This document shows positions 1 through 6,327 of a stretch of 17,489 nt of DNA, piece by piece; positions within the stretch are counted from its first letter, which is position 1; each line of letters begins with the position of its first letter. Under the pieces are notes generated by a model, which was not told the origin of the DNA, ran no database searches, and worked only from the letters and a program-made list of their open reading frames with translations. A program made the translations under genes and the position numbers. The DNA comes from Candidatus Eiseniibacteriota bacterium. Lineage in GTDB: Bacteria > Eisenbacteria > RBG-16-71-46 > JAGVPR01. The stretch is taken from NCBI GenBank assembly GCA_020052115.1, contig JAGVPR010000049.1, positions 1-17,489 of the forward strand. The letters are read 5' to 3'.

Positions 1-149
1 CAGGCGCGGGCGAGGCCGGCAGTCGCTGGCGGACCGCGGAACTGGCTCCGCCTCCCGCGCGCGGGGAAGGGAAGAAGCTTCAGGGTGAGGCCGGCGAGAC
101 GGCGCGCGAGTTGGTGCGCCTCCTGCACGACGAAGCCAAGGTCATCTAG
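1..149 (+). CDS. etfB: Electron transfer flavoprotein beta subunit, C-terminal fragment
   Basis: Only the last 48 codons are present (first whole codon at base 3); the gene runs in from the left edge and stops at TAG 147-149. The visible tail contains PPARGEGKKLQGEAGETARELV, then LLHDEAKVI at the very end. This resembles the usual EtfB C-terminus: a proline-rich segment, a small insert and a final amphipathic helix that packs against EtfA. EtfB holds the AMP and the recognition loop of the soluble FAD heterodimer that takes electrons from acyl-CoA dehydrogenases. The identification rests on this tail plus the etfA gene a few bases downstream, so it is context-supported rather than domain-proven. 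The tail is somewhat longer and more basic than in textbook EtfB proteins. Confidence 0.85.
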   Translation, partial: GAGEAGSRWRTAELAPPPARGEGKKLQGEAGETARELVRLLHDEAKVI

Positions 150-172
150 CGGCGATGCCGATGGGGACGACG

Positions 173-1159
173 ATGACGATTCTCGTATTCGCAGAGCAGC
201 GTGACGGGCAGTTCCGGAAGGCGGCCTTCGAGATGCTGGCGGCGGCGAAGAAGCTCGCGGCCGGCGCGGGCGGGAAGGTGGAGGCCGTCGTCGTCGGCGC
301 GGGCGTGAGCGGCGTCGCGGCGGGCCTCGGACGCTACGGCGCAGAGGCCGTGCACGTGATTGATGCCGAGCATTTCCGCCTCTACTCGCCGGATGGGTAC
401 GCGAAGGCGGTTTGCGCTCTCATCGAGAAGACAAAGCCGGCTCTCGTGCTCGCGGCGGCGACGGCGATGGGCAAGGACCTCCTGCCGCGCGTTGCGGCTC
501 GTTGCGGGCGGCCGGTCGCTCCCGACTGCACGGCGATCGAGATCGCAGGGTCGGGACAGGTCAAGGTCCAGCGCCCGACGTATGCGGGCAAGGTCGTGGC
601 GACGTTGGAGAGCGCGGGGGATCCGCCGCACTTCGTGACGCTCCGTCCGAATGTGTTTCCCGCGGGAGAGCCGCAGGAAGGAGCGAGCGCCGAAGTCCAC
701 GCGTTCGACGCCGGCGTCGGCGCCGAGGCGTGCCGCGCCCGCACCCGCTCGGTCGAGAAGGTCGTGGGGGTCACACTCGACGTGTCCGAGGCCGATGTCG
801 TCGTCGCCGGCGGCCGCGGCCTCAAGGACCCTGAGAACTTCAAGCTCATCCGCGATCTCGCGGAGGTTCTGGGCGGCGCCGTCGGTGCGAGCCGCGCGGT
901 CGTGGATGCCGGTTGGATCGAGCACCAGCACCAGGTCGGCCAGACCGGGAAGACCGTCTCGCCGACGCTCTACGTCGCGTGCGGCATCTCCGGCGCCATC
1001 CAGCATCTTGCCGGGATGAACTCGTCGAAGTGGATCGTCGCCGTCAACAAGGACGCCGACGCGCCCATCTTCAAGGTGGCCGACTATGGGGTCGTGGGTG
1101 ATCTCTTCGAGGTGGTGCCCGCCCTCATCGAAGAGGTGAAGAAGCTCCGCGGCCGGTGA
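173..1159 (+). CDS. etfA: Electron transfer flavoprotein alpha subunit
   Basis: Large FAD-binding subunit of ETF, which relays electrons from flavin dehydrogenases to ETF:quinone oxidoreductase. Starting at ATG 173 the protein has 328 residues and begins MTILVFAEQRDGQ, the typical EtfA start. In-frame ATGs at 155 and 161 would add six residues (MPMGTT) not expected in the family, and a GGGG run lies 6 nt before ATG 173. An N-terminal ETF alpha/beta fold (about 1-190) is followed by the C-terminal FAD domain. That domain shows GGRGLKDPENF, the VDAGWIEHQHQVGQTGKTV segment and the signature YVACGISGAIQHLAGM followed by the NKDADAPIF loop. Length is normal (310-330). It follows etfB by about 23 nt and its TGA overlaps one possible start of the next gene. 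Confident. Confidence 0.96.
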   Translation: MTILVFAEQRDGQFRKAAFEMLAAAKKLAAGAGGKVEAVVVGAGVSGVAAGLGRYGAEAVHVIDAEHFRLYSPDGYAKAVCALIEKTKPALVLAAATAMGKDLLPRVAARCGRPVAPDCTAIEIAGSGQVKVQRPTYAGKVVATLESAGDPPHFVTLRPNVFPAGEPQEGASAEVHAFDAGVGAEACRARTRSVEKVVGVTLDVSEADVVVAGGRGLKDPENFKLIRDLAEVLGGAVGASRAVVDAGWIEHQHQVGQTGKTVSPTLYVACGISGAIQHLAGMNSSKWIVAVNKDADAPIFKVADYGVVGDLFEVVPALIEEVKKLRGR

Positions 1160-1170
1160 GGGGGGACGGT

Positions 1171-1677
1171 GTGGATCAGCGGATGCCCGGCAAGAGGGTG
1201 AGCGAGTCGCGCGTCGAGATGGTGGAGATCGCGCTCCCCAACGACGCGAACACCGTCGGAAGCGTGCTCGGCGGGAAGGTGCTGCACCTGATTGACATCG
1301 CCGGCGCCATCGCGGCGCACCGGCATTCCCGACGCGCGGTCGTGACCGCCTCGATTGACGAGGTGGATTTTCGCCACCCGATCCGCATCGGCCAGATGAT
1401 CCTGCTCTTCTCCTCCGTGAACTTCGTCGCGCGCTCCAGCATGGAGGTGGGTGTCAAGGTTCTCTCGGAGGACCCGCTCACCGGCCAGCAGCGGCACACA
1501 TCGAGCGCGTATCTCACCTTTGTCGCCCTCGGCGGCGACGGCCGTCCGGTCGAGGTCCCCCCGGTCATCCCCGAGACGCCGGAGGAGGCGCGCCGCTACG
1601 AAGAGGCGGCCGCGCGGCGAGCGAAACGACTCGAGAGGCTCGCCTCTCGCAGGGCGAAGACGCGGTCGGCGTCATGA
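1171..1677 (+). CDS. Acyl-CoA thioesterase, hotdog fold (YciA/BACH type)
   Basis: Hydrolyses acyl-CoA thioesters to free acid and CoA in the cytoplasm. One hotdog domain covers about residues 15-125. The conserved NDANTVGSVLGGKVLHLID stretch carries the acidic/Asn catalytic region. It is followed by VVTASIDEVDFRHPIRIGQ, the CoA-side beta strands of the YciA/Acot family. A C-terminal tail (about 130-168) is rich in Arg, Glu and Ala and looks helical. GTG 1171 is chosen because AGGGGGG lies 5 nt before it; GTG 1156 overlaps the etfA stop but has no ribosome site, and ATG 1183 is another possibility. The gene lies between etfA and hemL with a 4-nt ATGA overlap into hemL. The ETF neighbourhood suggests acyl-CoA turnover; the true substrate chain length cannot be read from sequence. 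Confidence 0.88.
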   Translation: MDQRMPGKRVSESRVEMVEIALPNDANTVGSVLGGKVLHLIDIAGAIAAHRHSRRAVVTASIDEVDFRHPIRIGQMILLFSSVNFVARSSMEVGVKVLSEDPLTGQQRHTSSAYLTFVALGGDGRPVEVPPVIPETPEEARRYEEAAARRAKRLERLASRRAKTRSAS

Positions 1678-2966
1678 CCGGACCGAAATCCCGCTCGCTC
1701 TTCGACGAAGCGCAGCGACTCCTTCCCGGCGGCGTGAGCTCTCCGGTGCGCGCCTTTCGCGCCGTCGGCGGCGCTCCGTTCTTCACCGAGAGAGCCGCGG
1801 GCGCTCGCCTCTTCGACGCCGACGGGAACTCCTACATAGACTACGTCGGCTCCTGGGGACCGATGATCCTCGGTCACGCTCACCCTGCCGTCGTCGCGGC
1901 AATCGCGGAGACGGCGGCCCGCGGTTCCTCCTTCGGCACCCCGTCGTATCTCGAGGTCGAGCTGGCGCGGCGCGTCATCGCGCGCTTTCCCTCGATCGAG
2001 ATGGTGCGGTTCGTCTCCTCGGGCACCGAGGCGACGATGAGTGCCGTGCGCCTCGCCCGCGGCGCCACCGGGCGCGATCTCATCGTGAAGTTCGACGGCT
2101 GCTATCACGGGCACGTGGACGCGCTCCTCGTGCGTGCCGGTTCGGGACCCGCGACGTTCGGGATTCCAGGCACGCCGGGCGTCCCGGAATCCGTGACGCG
2201 GCAGACGCTGACGCTTCCATTCAACGATCTCGCCGCGGCACGCGATGCGTTCACGCGACACGAAGGGAAGATCGCGGCCGTCATCGTCGAGCCGATTCCC
2301 GGCAACATGGGGGTCGTCCCCCCGGGGGCGGGCTTTCTCGAGGGCCTGCGCGAGATCACCTCCAGCGCGGGCGCGCTTCTCATCTTCGACGAGGTGATCA
2401 GCGGCTTCCGCGCCTCACCCGGCGGCGCGCAGGCGCTCTTCGGCATCCGCCCGGATCTCACCTGCCTGGGGAAGATCCTCGGCGGCGGTTTGCCGGTGGG
2501 CGCCTACGGCGGACGGCGCGATCTCATGGAGCGGATCTCGCCGCTCGGACCGGTCTATCAGGCGGGGACGCTTTCGGGAAACCCGCTGGCGATGGCGGCG
2601 GGGATCGCGACGCTGGACCAACTCGCGAAGCCCGGGTTCTACGAATCTCTCGATCGCGCGGCCGAGGCGCTCGCAGCCGGTCTCGAGGCCGGCGCGCGAG
2701 CGGAGGGCGTCGCGGTGCGCGTCAATCGCGCCGGTTCTCTGCTCACGCTCTTCTTCGCAGCCGATCCAGTCACCGATTTCGCTTCCGCGTCGCGGAGCGA
2801 CACTCAGCGCTTCGCGCGATATCACGGTGCGATGCTCGAGCGCGGGGTGTTCCTGCCGCCGTCGCAGTTCGAGGCGTGGTTCGTCTCGGCGGCGCATGCG
2901 GAGAGTGAGATCGAGGAGACCGTTCGGGCGTCGCGGGAGGCGCTTGCCGCTGCGGTTCGAAGCTAG
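1674..2966 (+). CDS. hemL: Glutamate-1-semialdehyde 2,1-aminomutase
   Basis: PLP enzyme that converts glutamate-1-semialdehyde to 5-aminolevulinate, the last step of the C5 route to tetrapyrroles. The 430-residue length is normal for the family. It opens with SRSLFDEAQRLLPGGVSSPV, the classic GSA-AM N-terminus. It then has SSGTEATMSAVRLAR (phosphate cup, about 115-129), YHGH (144-147), FDEVISGFR (about 238-246, with the Asp that contacts the pyridine nitrogen) and CLGKILGGGLPVGAYGG with the Schiff-base lysine at about K267. This last motif and the GSA-type N-terminus separate it from ordinary class III aminotransferases. ATG 1674 overlaps the thioesterase TGA (ATGA), so translation is probably coupled. 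A strong hairpin follows 25 nt after the stop, making this the last gene of the etf-led unit. Why haem synthesis sits with ETF is not evident from sequence. Confidence 0.96.
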   Translation: MTGPKSRSLFDEAQRLLPGGVSSPVRAFRAVGGAPFFTERAAGARLFDADGNSYIDYVGSWGPMILGHAHPAVVAAIAETAARGSSFGTPSYLEVELARRVIARFPSIEMVRFVSSGTEATMSAVRLARGATGRDLIVKFDGCYHGHVDALLVRAGSGPATFGIPGTPGVPESVTRQTLTLPFNDLAAARDAFTRHEGKIAAVIVEPIPGNMGVVPPGAGFLEGLREITSSAGALLIFDEVISGFRASPGGAQALFGIRPDLTCLGKILGGGLPVGAYGGRRDLMERISPLGPVYQAGTLSGNPLAMAAGIATLDQLAKPGFYESLDRAAEALAAGLEAGARAEGVAVRVNRAGSLLTLFFAADPVTDFASASRSDTQRFARYHGAMLERGVFLPPSQFEAWFVSAAHAESEIEETVRASREALAAAVRS

Positions 2967-2984
2967 ACACTTCCAGGGGTGAAA

Positions 2985-3024
2985 AGCCGAGGGGCGGGCG
3001 CTGCCGTGGCGCCCGCCCCGGGCT
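2985..3024 (+). terminator. Hairpin terminator after hemL
   Basis: A perfect 11-bp stem, GGGGCGGGCGC (2991-3001) with GCGCCCGCCCC (3009-3019), and a 7-nt loop. It is extended by AGCC/GGCT (2985-2988 with 3021-3024) across a small internal loop. It begins soon after the hemL TAG. The following bases (CTTCTGGG) are only weakly T-rich, so it may be an intrinsic terminator typical of GC-rich genomes or simply a 3'-end stabilising hairpin. Confidence 0.75.
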
Positions 3025-3278
3025 CTTCTGGGAGGCGAGATCGATCTAGTCTGCTAGTTGAACCGGAGGGTCAGTCCGTGTTCGCTGTGAGGTATAGGCA
3101 AGGCTCATGCCATCGGGAGGTGTCCGCGGTTTCGGGCTTCACTCGTTGGAATTGCCTCACTTAGCGCCTGGATCGATTCCCGATCGGCCGGTTCCGAGCG
3201 GCGCTCGAGCATCCCGGCCTGCGACCACGCGCTACAGACGTCGCACCGATGCAACACCGCGGCACGGGCTGGGCGCCG
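3025..3278. other. Non-coding stretch, nothing recognised
   Basis: About 250 bases between the hemL terminator and the promoter-like site of the next unit. Small open frames exist on both strands, but they lack ribosome sites, their translations are Arg/Pro/Ser-rich as expected by chance in GC-rich DNA, and they overlap one another. I looked for tRNA arms, riboswitch-like conserved blocks and repeats and found only short inverted matches (for example GATCG/CGATC around 3172-3186). Composition is slightly less GC-rich near 3050-3160 than in the flanking genes. Confidence 0.5.
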
Positions 3279-3308
3279 TTGACACCCCCCGGCGGGTGCG
3301 GCCATAGT
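3279..3308 (+). promoter_or_regulatory. Predicted sigma-70-type promoter of the HMGL-family gene
   Basis: A perfect TTGACA (3279-3284) lies 18 bp from CATAGT (3303-3308, 4 of 6 matches to TATAAT). The next 129 bases to ATG 3438 would form a leader beginning near 3315. The location, in the only large gene-free gap ahead of an ORF in the same direction, supports it. The weak -10 leaves doubt. Confidence 0.55.
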
Positions 3309-3336
3309 GGCTTCGAGGACAAGACTATCCGTTGCA

Positions 3337-3373
3337 CGGAATCGGCGCCGTCAGCGATTCCGCGGCGCCGGAT
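3337..3373 (+). promoter_or_regulatory. Leader with two overlapping, mutually exclusive hairpins
   Basis: Four 7-base segments occur in the order A-B-A'-B'. A is CGGAATC (3337-3343), B is GGCGCCG (3344-3350), then TCAGC, A' is GATTCCG (3356-3362) and B' is CGGCGCC (3363-3369). A pairs perfectly with A' and B with B', each across a 12-nt loop. The B stem can be extended by ATC/GAT (3341-3343 with 3371-3373) past one bulged G. Having zero-length connecting loops, both stems cannot comfortably form together, so they look like alternatives. The same stretch also holds GGCGCCG as a direct repeat 20 bp apart (3344, 3364), so a DNA operator is an equal possibility. No terminator T-run and no ATG-started leader peptide is visible before 3438. 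Confidence 0.45.
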
Positions 3374-3437
3374 CGCACTGGAGGGCTCGAGGCGCGGTCT
3401 CGCCCGTCTCGCGTCCGCCCGCTCTCGGAGGTGCTCC

Positions 3438-4832
3438 ATGGAGCCGCTCGCCGAAGACAAGCTCATCTACGACTGGAATAGATACGGCAACTTCGAATTC
3501 CGGCACCGCACGGATCTCGTGCTCAACGATGAGAGCCTGCGCGACGGCCTCCAATCGCCCTCCGCCACCGACCCGCCGATCGGCGAGAAGATCGAGATGC
3601 TCCATCTCATGGAAGGCCTCGGTATCCGTGCGGTGGATCTGGGGCTCCCGGGCGCGGGGCCGCGCGCGGTCGCGGACATCGCCGAGCTGGCGCTGGAGAT
3701 TCAGCGATCGAGGCTCCGCATCCGTCCGAACTGCGCGGTGCGCACGGTGCTCACGGACATCGAGTCGCTCTTGGACATCGTCCAGCGCGTCGGCTATCCG
3801 ATCGAGGCCTGCACCTTCATCGGCTCCTCGATGGTGCGCCAGTACGCCGAAGGGTGGACGCTCGATCGGGTGCTGCAGCTGACCGAGGACGCCGTGACGT
3901 ACGCGGCCTCCCGCGGTCTCCCCGTCATGTACGTCACCGAAGACACGACACGCGCCGACCCCGAGACGCTTCGGAGGCTCTACCAGACGGCGATCCGCTG
4001 CGGAGCCAAGCGGATCTGTCTCGCCGACACCGTGGGCCACGCGACGCCGATCGGTGTGTACTACCTGGTGAAGTTCATCAAGTCGGTTATCGAGGAGACA
4101 GGGGCGGACGTGCAGCTCGACTGGCACGGTCATTCGGACCGGGGGCTCGCCGTCCCGAACAGCATGATGGCGATCTCGCAGGGTGCGAGCCGCATTCACG
4201 CGAGCGCACTGGGGATCGGCGAACGCTGCGGGAACACGCCGATGGATCTCCTTCTCGTCAACTTGAAGCTGGAGGGGATCCTCGACGTCGATTTGACCTC
4301 CCTGCCGGAGTACTGCTCGCGCTTCGCGCACGCGGTCGGGATGACCATCCCGCCGAACTACCCGGTTCTCGGGCGTGACGCGTTCCGGACGGCCACGGGG
4401 GTTCACGCCGCCGCCATCATCAAGGCCATGTCCCGAGGCGCCGACTGGCTTGCCGACCGCGTCTACTCCGGCGTGCCGGCGAGCGTGGTGGGCCGGCGGC
4501 AGGAGATCGAGGTCGGCTTCATGTCCGGCGTCTCGAACATCGTGTACTGGCTTCGAGCGCACGGATTCGAGCCCGAGGAGAAGCTCGTAGACGAGATCTT
4601 CCGGGCGGCGAAGCAACGGAACGCGGTCCTCGAGGAGCAGGAGATCATCGAGATCGTGAAGTTCCACTCGAGGGAGCCCGAGCGCATGCCTCTGGAGACA
4701 CTGCCCGAGTGGGAACGGCAGATTCCGGCCGCTGGACGGCCGGTGCGAAGGGGGCCGCCACCCCCGGAGCAGGGGAGGCGGGATGAAGGCGTCGAGGAGC
4801 ATCAGCGAGATCCTGAGAAGCGGGAGCAGTGA
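3438..4832 (+). CDS. HMGL-family acyltransferase/lyase (2-isopropylmalate/homocitrate synthase-like)
   Basis: Member of the metal-dependent TIM-barrel family of isopropylmalate, homocitrate and citramalate synthases and HMG-CoA lyase, which form or break a carbon-carbon bond at an acyl-CoA methyl carbon. ATG 3438 follows GGAGGTG (3427-3433) by 4 nt; the frame opens at 3249, but that extension is low-complexity. The 464-residue protein shows LNDESLRDGLQSP (29-41), ADTVGHATP (196-204), the metal-binding HGH in DWHGHSDRGLAVPNS (about 228-242, H230 and H232) and GIGERCGNTPMD (259-270). GIGERCGN is LeuA/NifV-like, while RDGLQ resembles HMG-CoA lyase rather than the RDGEQ of LeuA. It has a linker domain (about 300-410) but no LeuA C-terminal leucine-sensing domain. 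The last 35 residues are Arg/Pro/Glu-rich and overlap the next gene. Substrate not assignable. Confidence 0.85.
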   Translation: MEPLAEDKLIYDWNRYGNFEFRHRTDLVLNDESLRDGLQSPSATDPPIGEKIEMLHLMEGLGIRAVDLGLPGAGPRAVADIAELALEIQRSRLRIRPNCAVRTVLTDIESLLDIVQRVGYPIEACTFIGSSMVRQYAEGWTLDRVLQLTEDAVTYAASRGLPVMYVTEDTTRADPETLRRLYQTAIRCGAKRICLADTVGHATPIGVYYLVKFIKSVIEETGADVQLDWHGHSDRGLAVPNSMMAISQGASRIHASALGIGERCGNTPMDLLLVNLKLEGILDVDLTSLPEYCSRFAHAVGMTIPPNYPVLGRDAFRTATGVHAAAIIKAMSRGADWLADRVYSGVPASVVGRRQEIEVGFMSGVSNIVYWLRAHGFEPEEKLVDEIFRAAKQRNAVLEEQEIIEIVKFHSREPERMPLETLPEWERQIPAAGRPVRRGPPPPEQGRRDEGVEEHQRDPEKREQ

Positions 4833-5589
4833 CGAAGTGGTTCGGGGCGTGCAGCGTCTGCGCCCTCGGCTCCGGCAGCTCGGCGGAGCCGACTTTCGGG
4901 ATGCCGTGGAGGCGCTCTGCGGGCTGCTGTACATAGACACCTATGATCGTCCCGATCTCGAGCCGGCGGTGGCGGCAGCCGTCGCCGCGCTCGGGCATGC
5001 CGGCAGGCGCGCGATCCCGGTCATCCTCTCCCAGATCGAGAGCACCGACGTGAAGTGCCACATGCACCTCGCACAGGCCCTCGGTTTGATGGGCGCGGAG
5101 GCGGTCGCTCCGCTCCGTCGGGTTCTCGCGACCGCCGCGGACGCCTACGCGCAGGCGTTCGCGCTCTACGCCCTCGGGAAGGTGCGAAACCCCAGCGTGG
5201 CGCGCGCCCTGCCGGAGGTGCTGTCCGCGGCGCATTCCTCGGACAAGGAAGTCCGTGACAGCGCCGTCAGGACGCTCGGGAAGATCGCGCAGGCCGCGCG
5301 CCCCTCGCAGGTCTCGGCGCCGCGGCGACTCGCGATGTACGAGGCGCTCATGCGCGCGCTCGACGACCCCCAGGCCCCCGTGAGGGCGAAGGCGATCCGG
5401 AGCCTCGGGAAGATGGCCGCCGAGGGGCATCTGAAAGCGGATCAGATCGAGACCGTGCTTCGGCGCGCGATGGGGTTGCTCGGCCAGGATGACGAATTCA
5501 ACTGGGACCGCGCCTACATCGTGCGGCATGAAGCGGCGGAAGCCCTGCGGTGCGCCGAGGAGCGGCTCGCAGTGCGGCCCTCGCGCTGA
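4783..5589 (+). CDS. HEAT-repeat protein
   Basis: A 268-residue soluble alpha-helical repeat protein without signal peptide or membrane segment. Helical pairs with HEAT/PBS-lyase-like spacing are visible at about 62-118 (including AIPVILSQIES and AQALGLMGAEAVAPLRRVL), 120-150 (ALYALGKVRNPSVARALPEVL), 152-175 (DKEVRDSAVRTLGKIAQ), 185-215 (ALMRALDDPQAPVRAKAIRSL) and 240-262 (RHEAAEALRCAEE). Such repeats are protein-binding scaffolds; no catalytic motif is seen. ATG 4783 has GGGGAGG 4 nt upstream and overlaps the preceding gene by 50 nt in another frame, so the two are probably translationally coupled. That makes a role as partner or regulator of the HMGL-family enzyme plausible, but this is inference. 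A short hairpin follows the stop. Confidence 0.85.
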   Translation: MKASRSISEILRSGSSDEVVRGVQRLRPRLRQLGGADFRDAVEALCGLLYIDTYDRPDLEPAVAAAVAALGHAGRRAIPVILSQIESTDVKCHMHLAQALGLMGAEAVAPLRRVLATAADAYAQAFALYALGKVRNPSVARALPEVLSAAHSSDKEVRDSAVRTLGKIAQAARPSQVSAPRRLAMYEALMRALDDPQAPVRAKAIRSLGKMAAEGHLKADQIETVLRRAMGLLGQDDEFNWDRAYIVRHEAAEALRCAEERLAVRPSR

Positions 5590-5592
5590 CAG

Positions 5593-5609
5593 ACTCCGGG
5601 CTTCGGAGT
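5593..5609 (+). terminator. Short hairpin after HEAT-repeat gene
   Basis: ACTCCG (5593-5598) pairs with CGGAGT (5604-5609) over a 5-nt loop, three bases after the stop codon, followed by TCTCGCTCC. The stem is only 6 bp and the T-run poor, so it may be a weak terminator. The next gene has its own promoter-like sequence, which agrees with a transcript end here. Confidence 0.4.
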
Positions 5610-5676
5610 TCTCGCTCCGGTGCTCGGGTGTGTCCGGTCGCGTCAGTTCCCAATGGTAAGATTTGTCACTTACTCA

Positions 5677-5705
5677 TTGAGTGTCTTCGCGGTCGCCGCT
5701 AGAAT
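5677..5705 (+). promoter_or_regulatory. Predicted promoter of the CHRD-domain gene, with palindrome over the -35
   Basis: TTGAGT (5677-5682, 4 of 6) and TAGAAT (5700-5705, 5 of 6) are separated by exactly 17 bp; transcription would start near 5712. The local sequence is clearly more AT-rich than the surroundings. The -35 lies inside an 11-bp odd palindrome ACTCA-T-TGAGT (5672-5682), a possible operator. Confidence 0.6.
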
Positions 5706-5736
5706 GCGCTCACTCGTTCCCGGAAGGCTTCTCCGG

Positions 5737-5776
5737 GCGCCGGGTCCCGTCCGTCAACGCGCGTGACACCCGGCGC
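5737..5776 (+). promoter_or_regulatory. Leader hairpin upstream of the CHRD-domain gene
   Basis: GCGCCGGGT (5737-5745) and ACCCGGCGC (5768-5776) are perfect 9-bp complements separated by 22 nt, within the predicted 134-nt 5' leader. Stable enough to form in RNA; no known riboswitch or leader class is recognised. Confidence 0.4.
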
Positions 5777-5807
5777 GAGGGCGGGCCTTCATCGATGCTC
5801 CACCAGC

Positions 5808-5845
5808 GATCCATGCCTCAGGCATTGCCGTACCAAGGAGGGATC
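5808..5845 (+). promoter_or_regulatory. Possible ribosome-site-masking stem of the CHRD-domain gene
   Basis: GATCC (5808-5812) can pair with GGATC (5841-5845), which includes the last Gs of the strong Shine-Dalgarno AAGGAGG (5835-5841) ahead of ATG 5846. Inside is a smaller stem, ATGCC/GGCAT (5813-5817 with 5821-5825), that stacks directly on the outer arm. The outer stem is short, so masking would be weak; the clear Shine-Dalgarno itself decides the start. Confidence 0.3.
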
Positions 5846-6310
5846 ATGTCCAAGCAGATCAGAATCGCGGCGCTCGTGGCGTCGGGGCTTCTTCTGGCGG
5901 CCACGGCCAGCGCGCAGAGCTACGCGGCGTTCCTCGACGGGCTGCAGGAGACGCCGCCGAACGCCGCTCCGGGCAGCGGCAACGGCACCTTCACGCTCGA
6001 CGGAGCCAAGATCCTCCACTTCAACATCTCCTTCAGCGGCCTCCTGGCCACCGAGACCGCCGCCCACATCCACGGACCCGCCGCCGCGGGCGCCGCGGCC
6101 GGAGTCATCTTCCCGCTCCCGCTCGGCAGCCCGAAGATCGGAACTGTTGGGCCGTTGAACGTGATCCAGGAGGGCTGGCTCAACGCGGGGCTCTTGTACG
6201 TGAACGTCCACACGCAGACCTTCCCGGGCGGCGAGATCCGAGGCCAGATCTACGCGGCGACATCCACGGAGAAGGGCACCTGGGGGCGCGTCAAGAACCT
6301 CTTCCGGTAG
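5846..6310 (+). CDS. Secreted CHRD-domain protein
   Basis: A 154-residue exported protein. ATG 5846 is set by AAGGAGG 4 nt upstream; the frame is open from 5681 but that part is not credible coding. Residues 1-23 are a signal peptide (basic MSKQIR, hydrophobic core, cut after TASA). The rest is one CHRD domain, the fold named after chordin: AFLDGLQETPPNAAPGSGNG near the start, the AAHIHGPA block in the middle, then LLYVNVHTQTFPGGEIRGQI at the end. The conserved His pair in HIHGP and the NVHT/GGEIRGQ motifs are intact. The domain is common in bacterial exported proteins of unknown role, so no function can be given beyond an extracytoplasmic location. A short basic tail (about WGRVKNLFR) follows. 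It is monocistronic by its promoter and terminator cluster. Confidence 0.92.
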   Translation: MSKQIRIAALVASGLLLAATASAQSYAAFLDGLQETPPNAAPGSGNGTFTLDGAKILHFNISFSGLLATETAAHIHGPAAAGAAAGVIFPLPLGSPKIGTVGPLNVIQEGWLNAGLLYVNVHTQTFPGGEIRGQIYAATSTEKGTWGRVKNLFR

Positions 6311-6327
6311 GGCATGCGATCGGCAGC

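Noticed and set aside
3165..3195. tRNA-like T-arm string GATCGATTCCCGATC
   Set aside because: No acceptor stem, D-arm or anticodon arm can be built around it.
2979..3307. Small open frames of 61-66 codons after hemL on both strands
   Set aside because: No ribosome sites, mutually overlapping, chance-like composition; one overlaps the hemL terminator.
3249..3437. N-terminal extension of the HMGL-family gene to ATG 3249
   Set aside because: The extension is low-complexity, contains the promoter-like site and hairpin leader, and has no ribosome site; GGAGGTG marks ATG 3438.
3351..4940. 529-codon minus-strand open frame opposite the HMGL-family gene
   Set aside because: Shadow frame with Arg/His/Val-rich translation; the plus strand shows clear active-site motifs.
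5681..5845. N-terminal extension of the CHRD protein to 5681
   Set aside because: It would destroy the signal peptide position, contains the -10 site, and AAGGAGG clearly marks ATG 5846.
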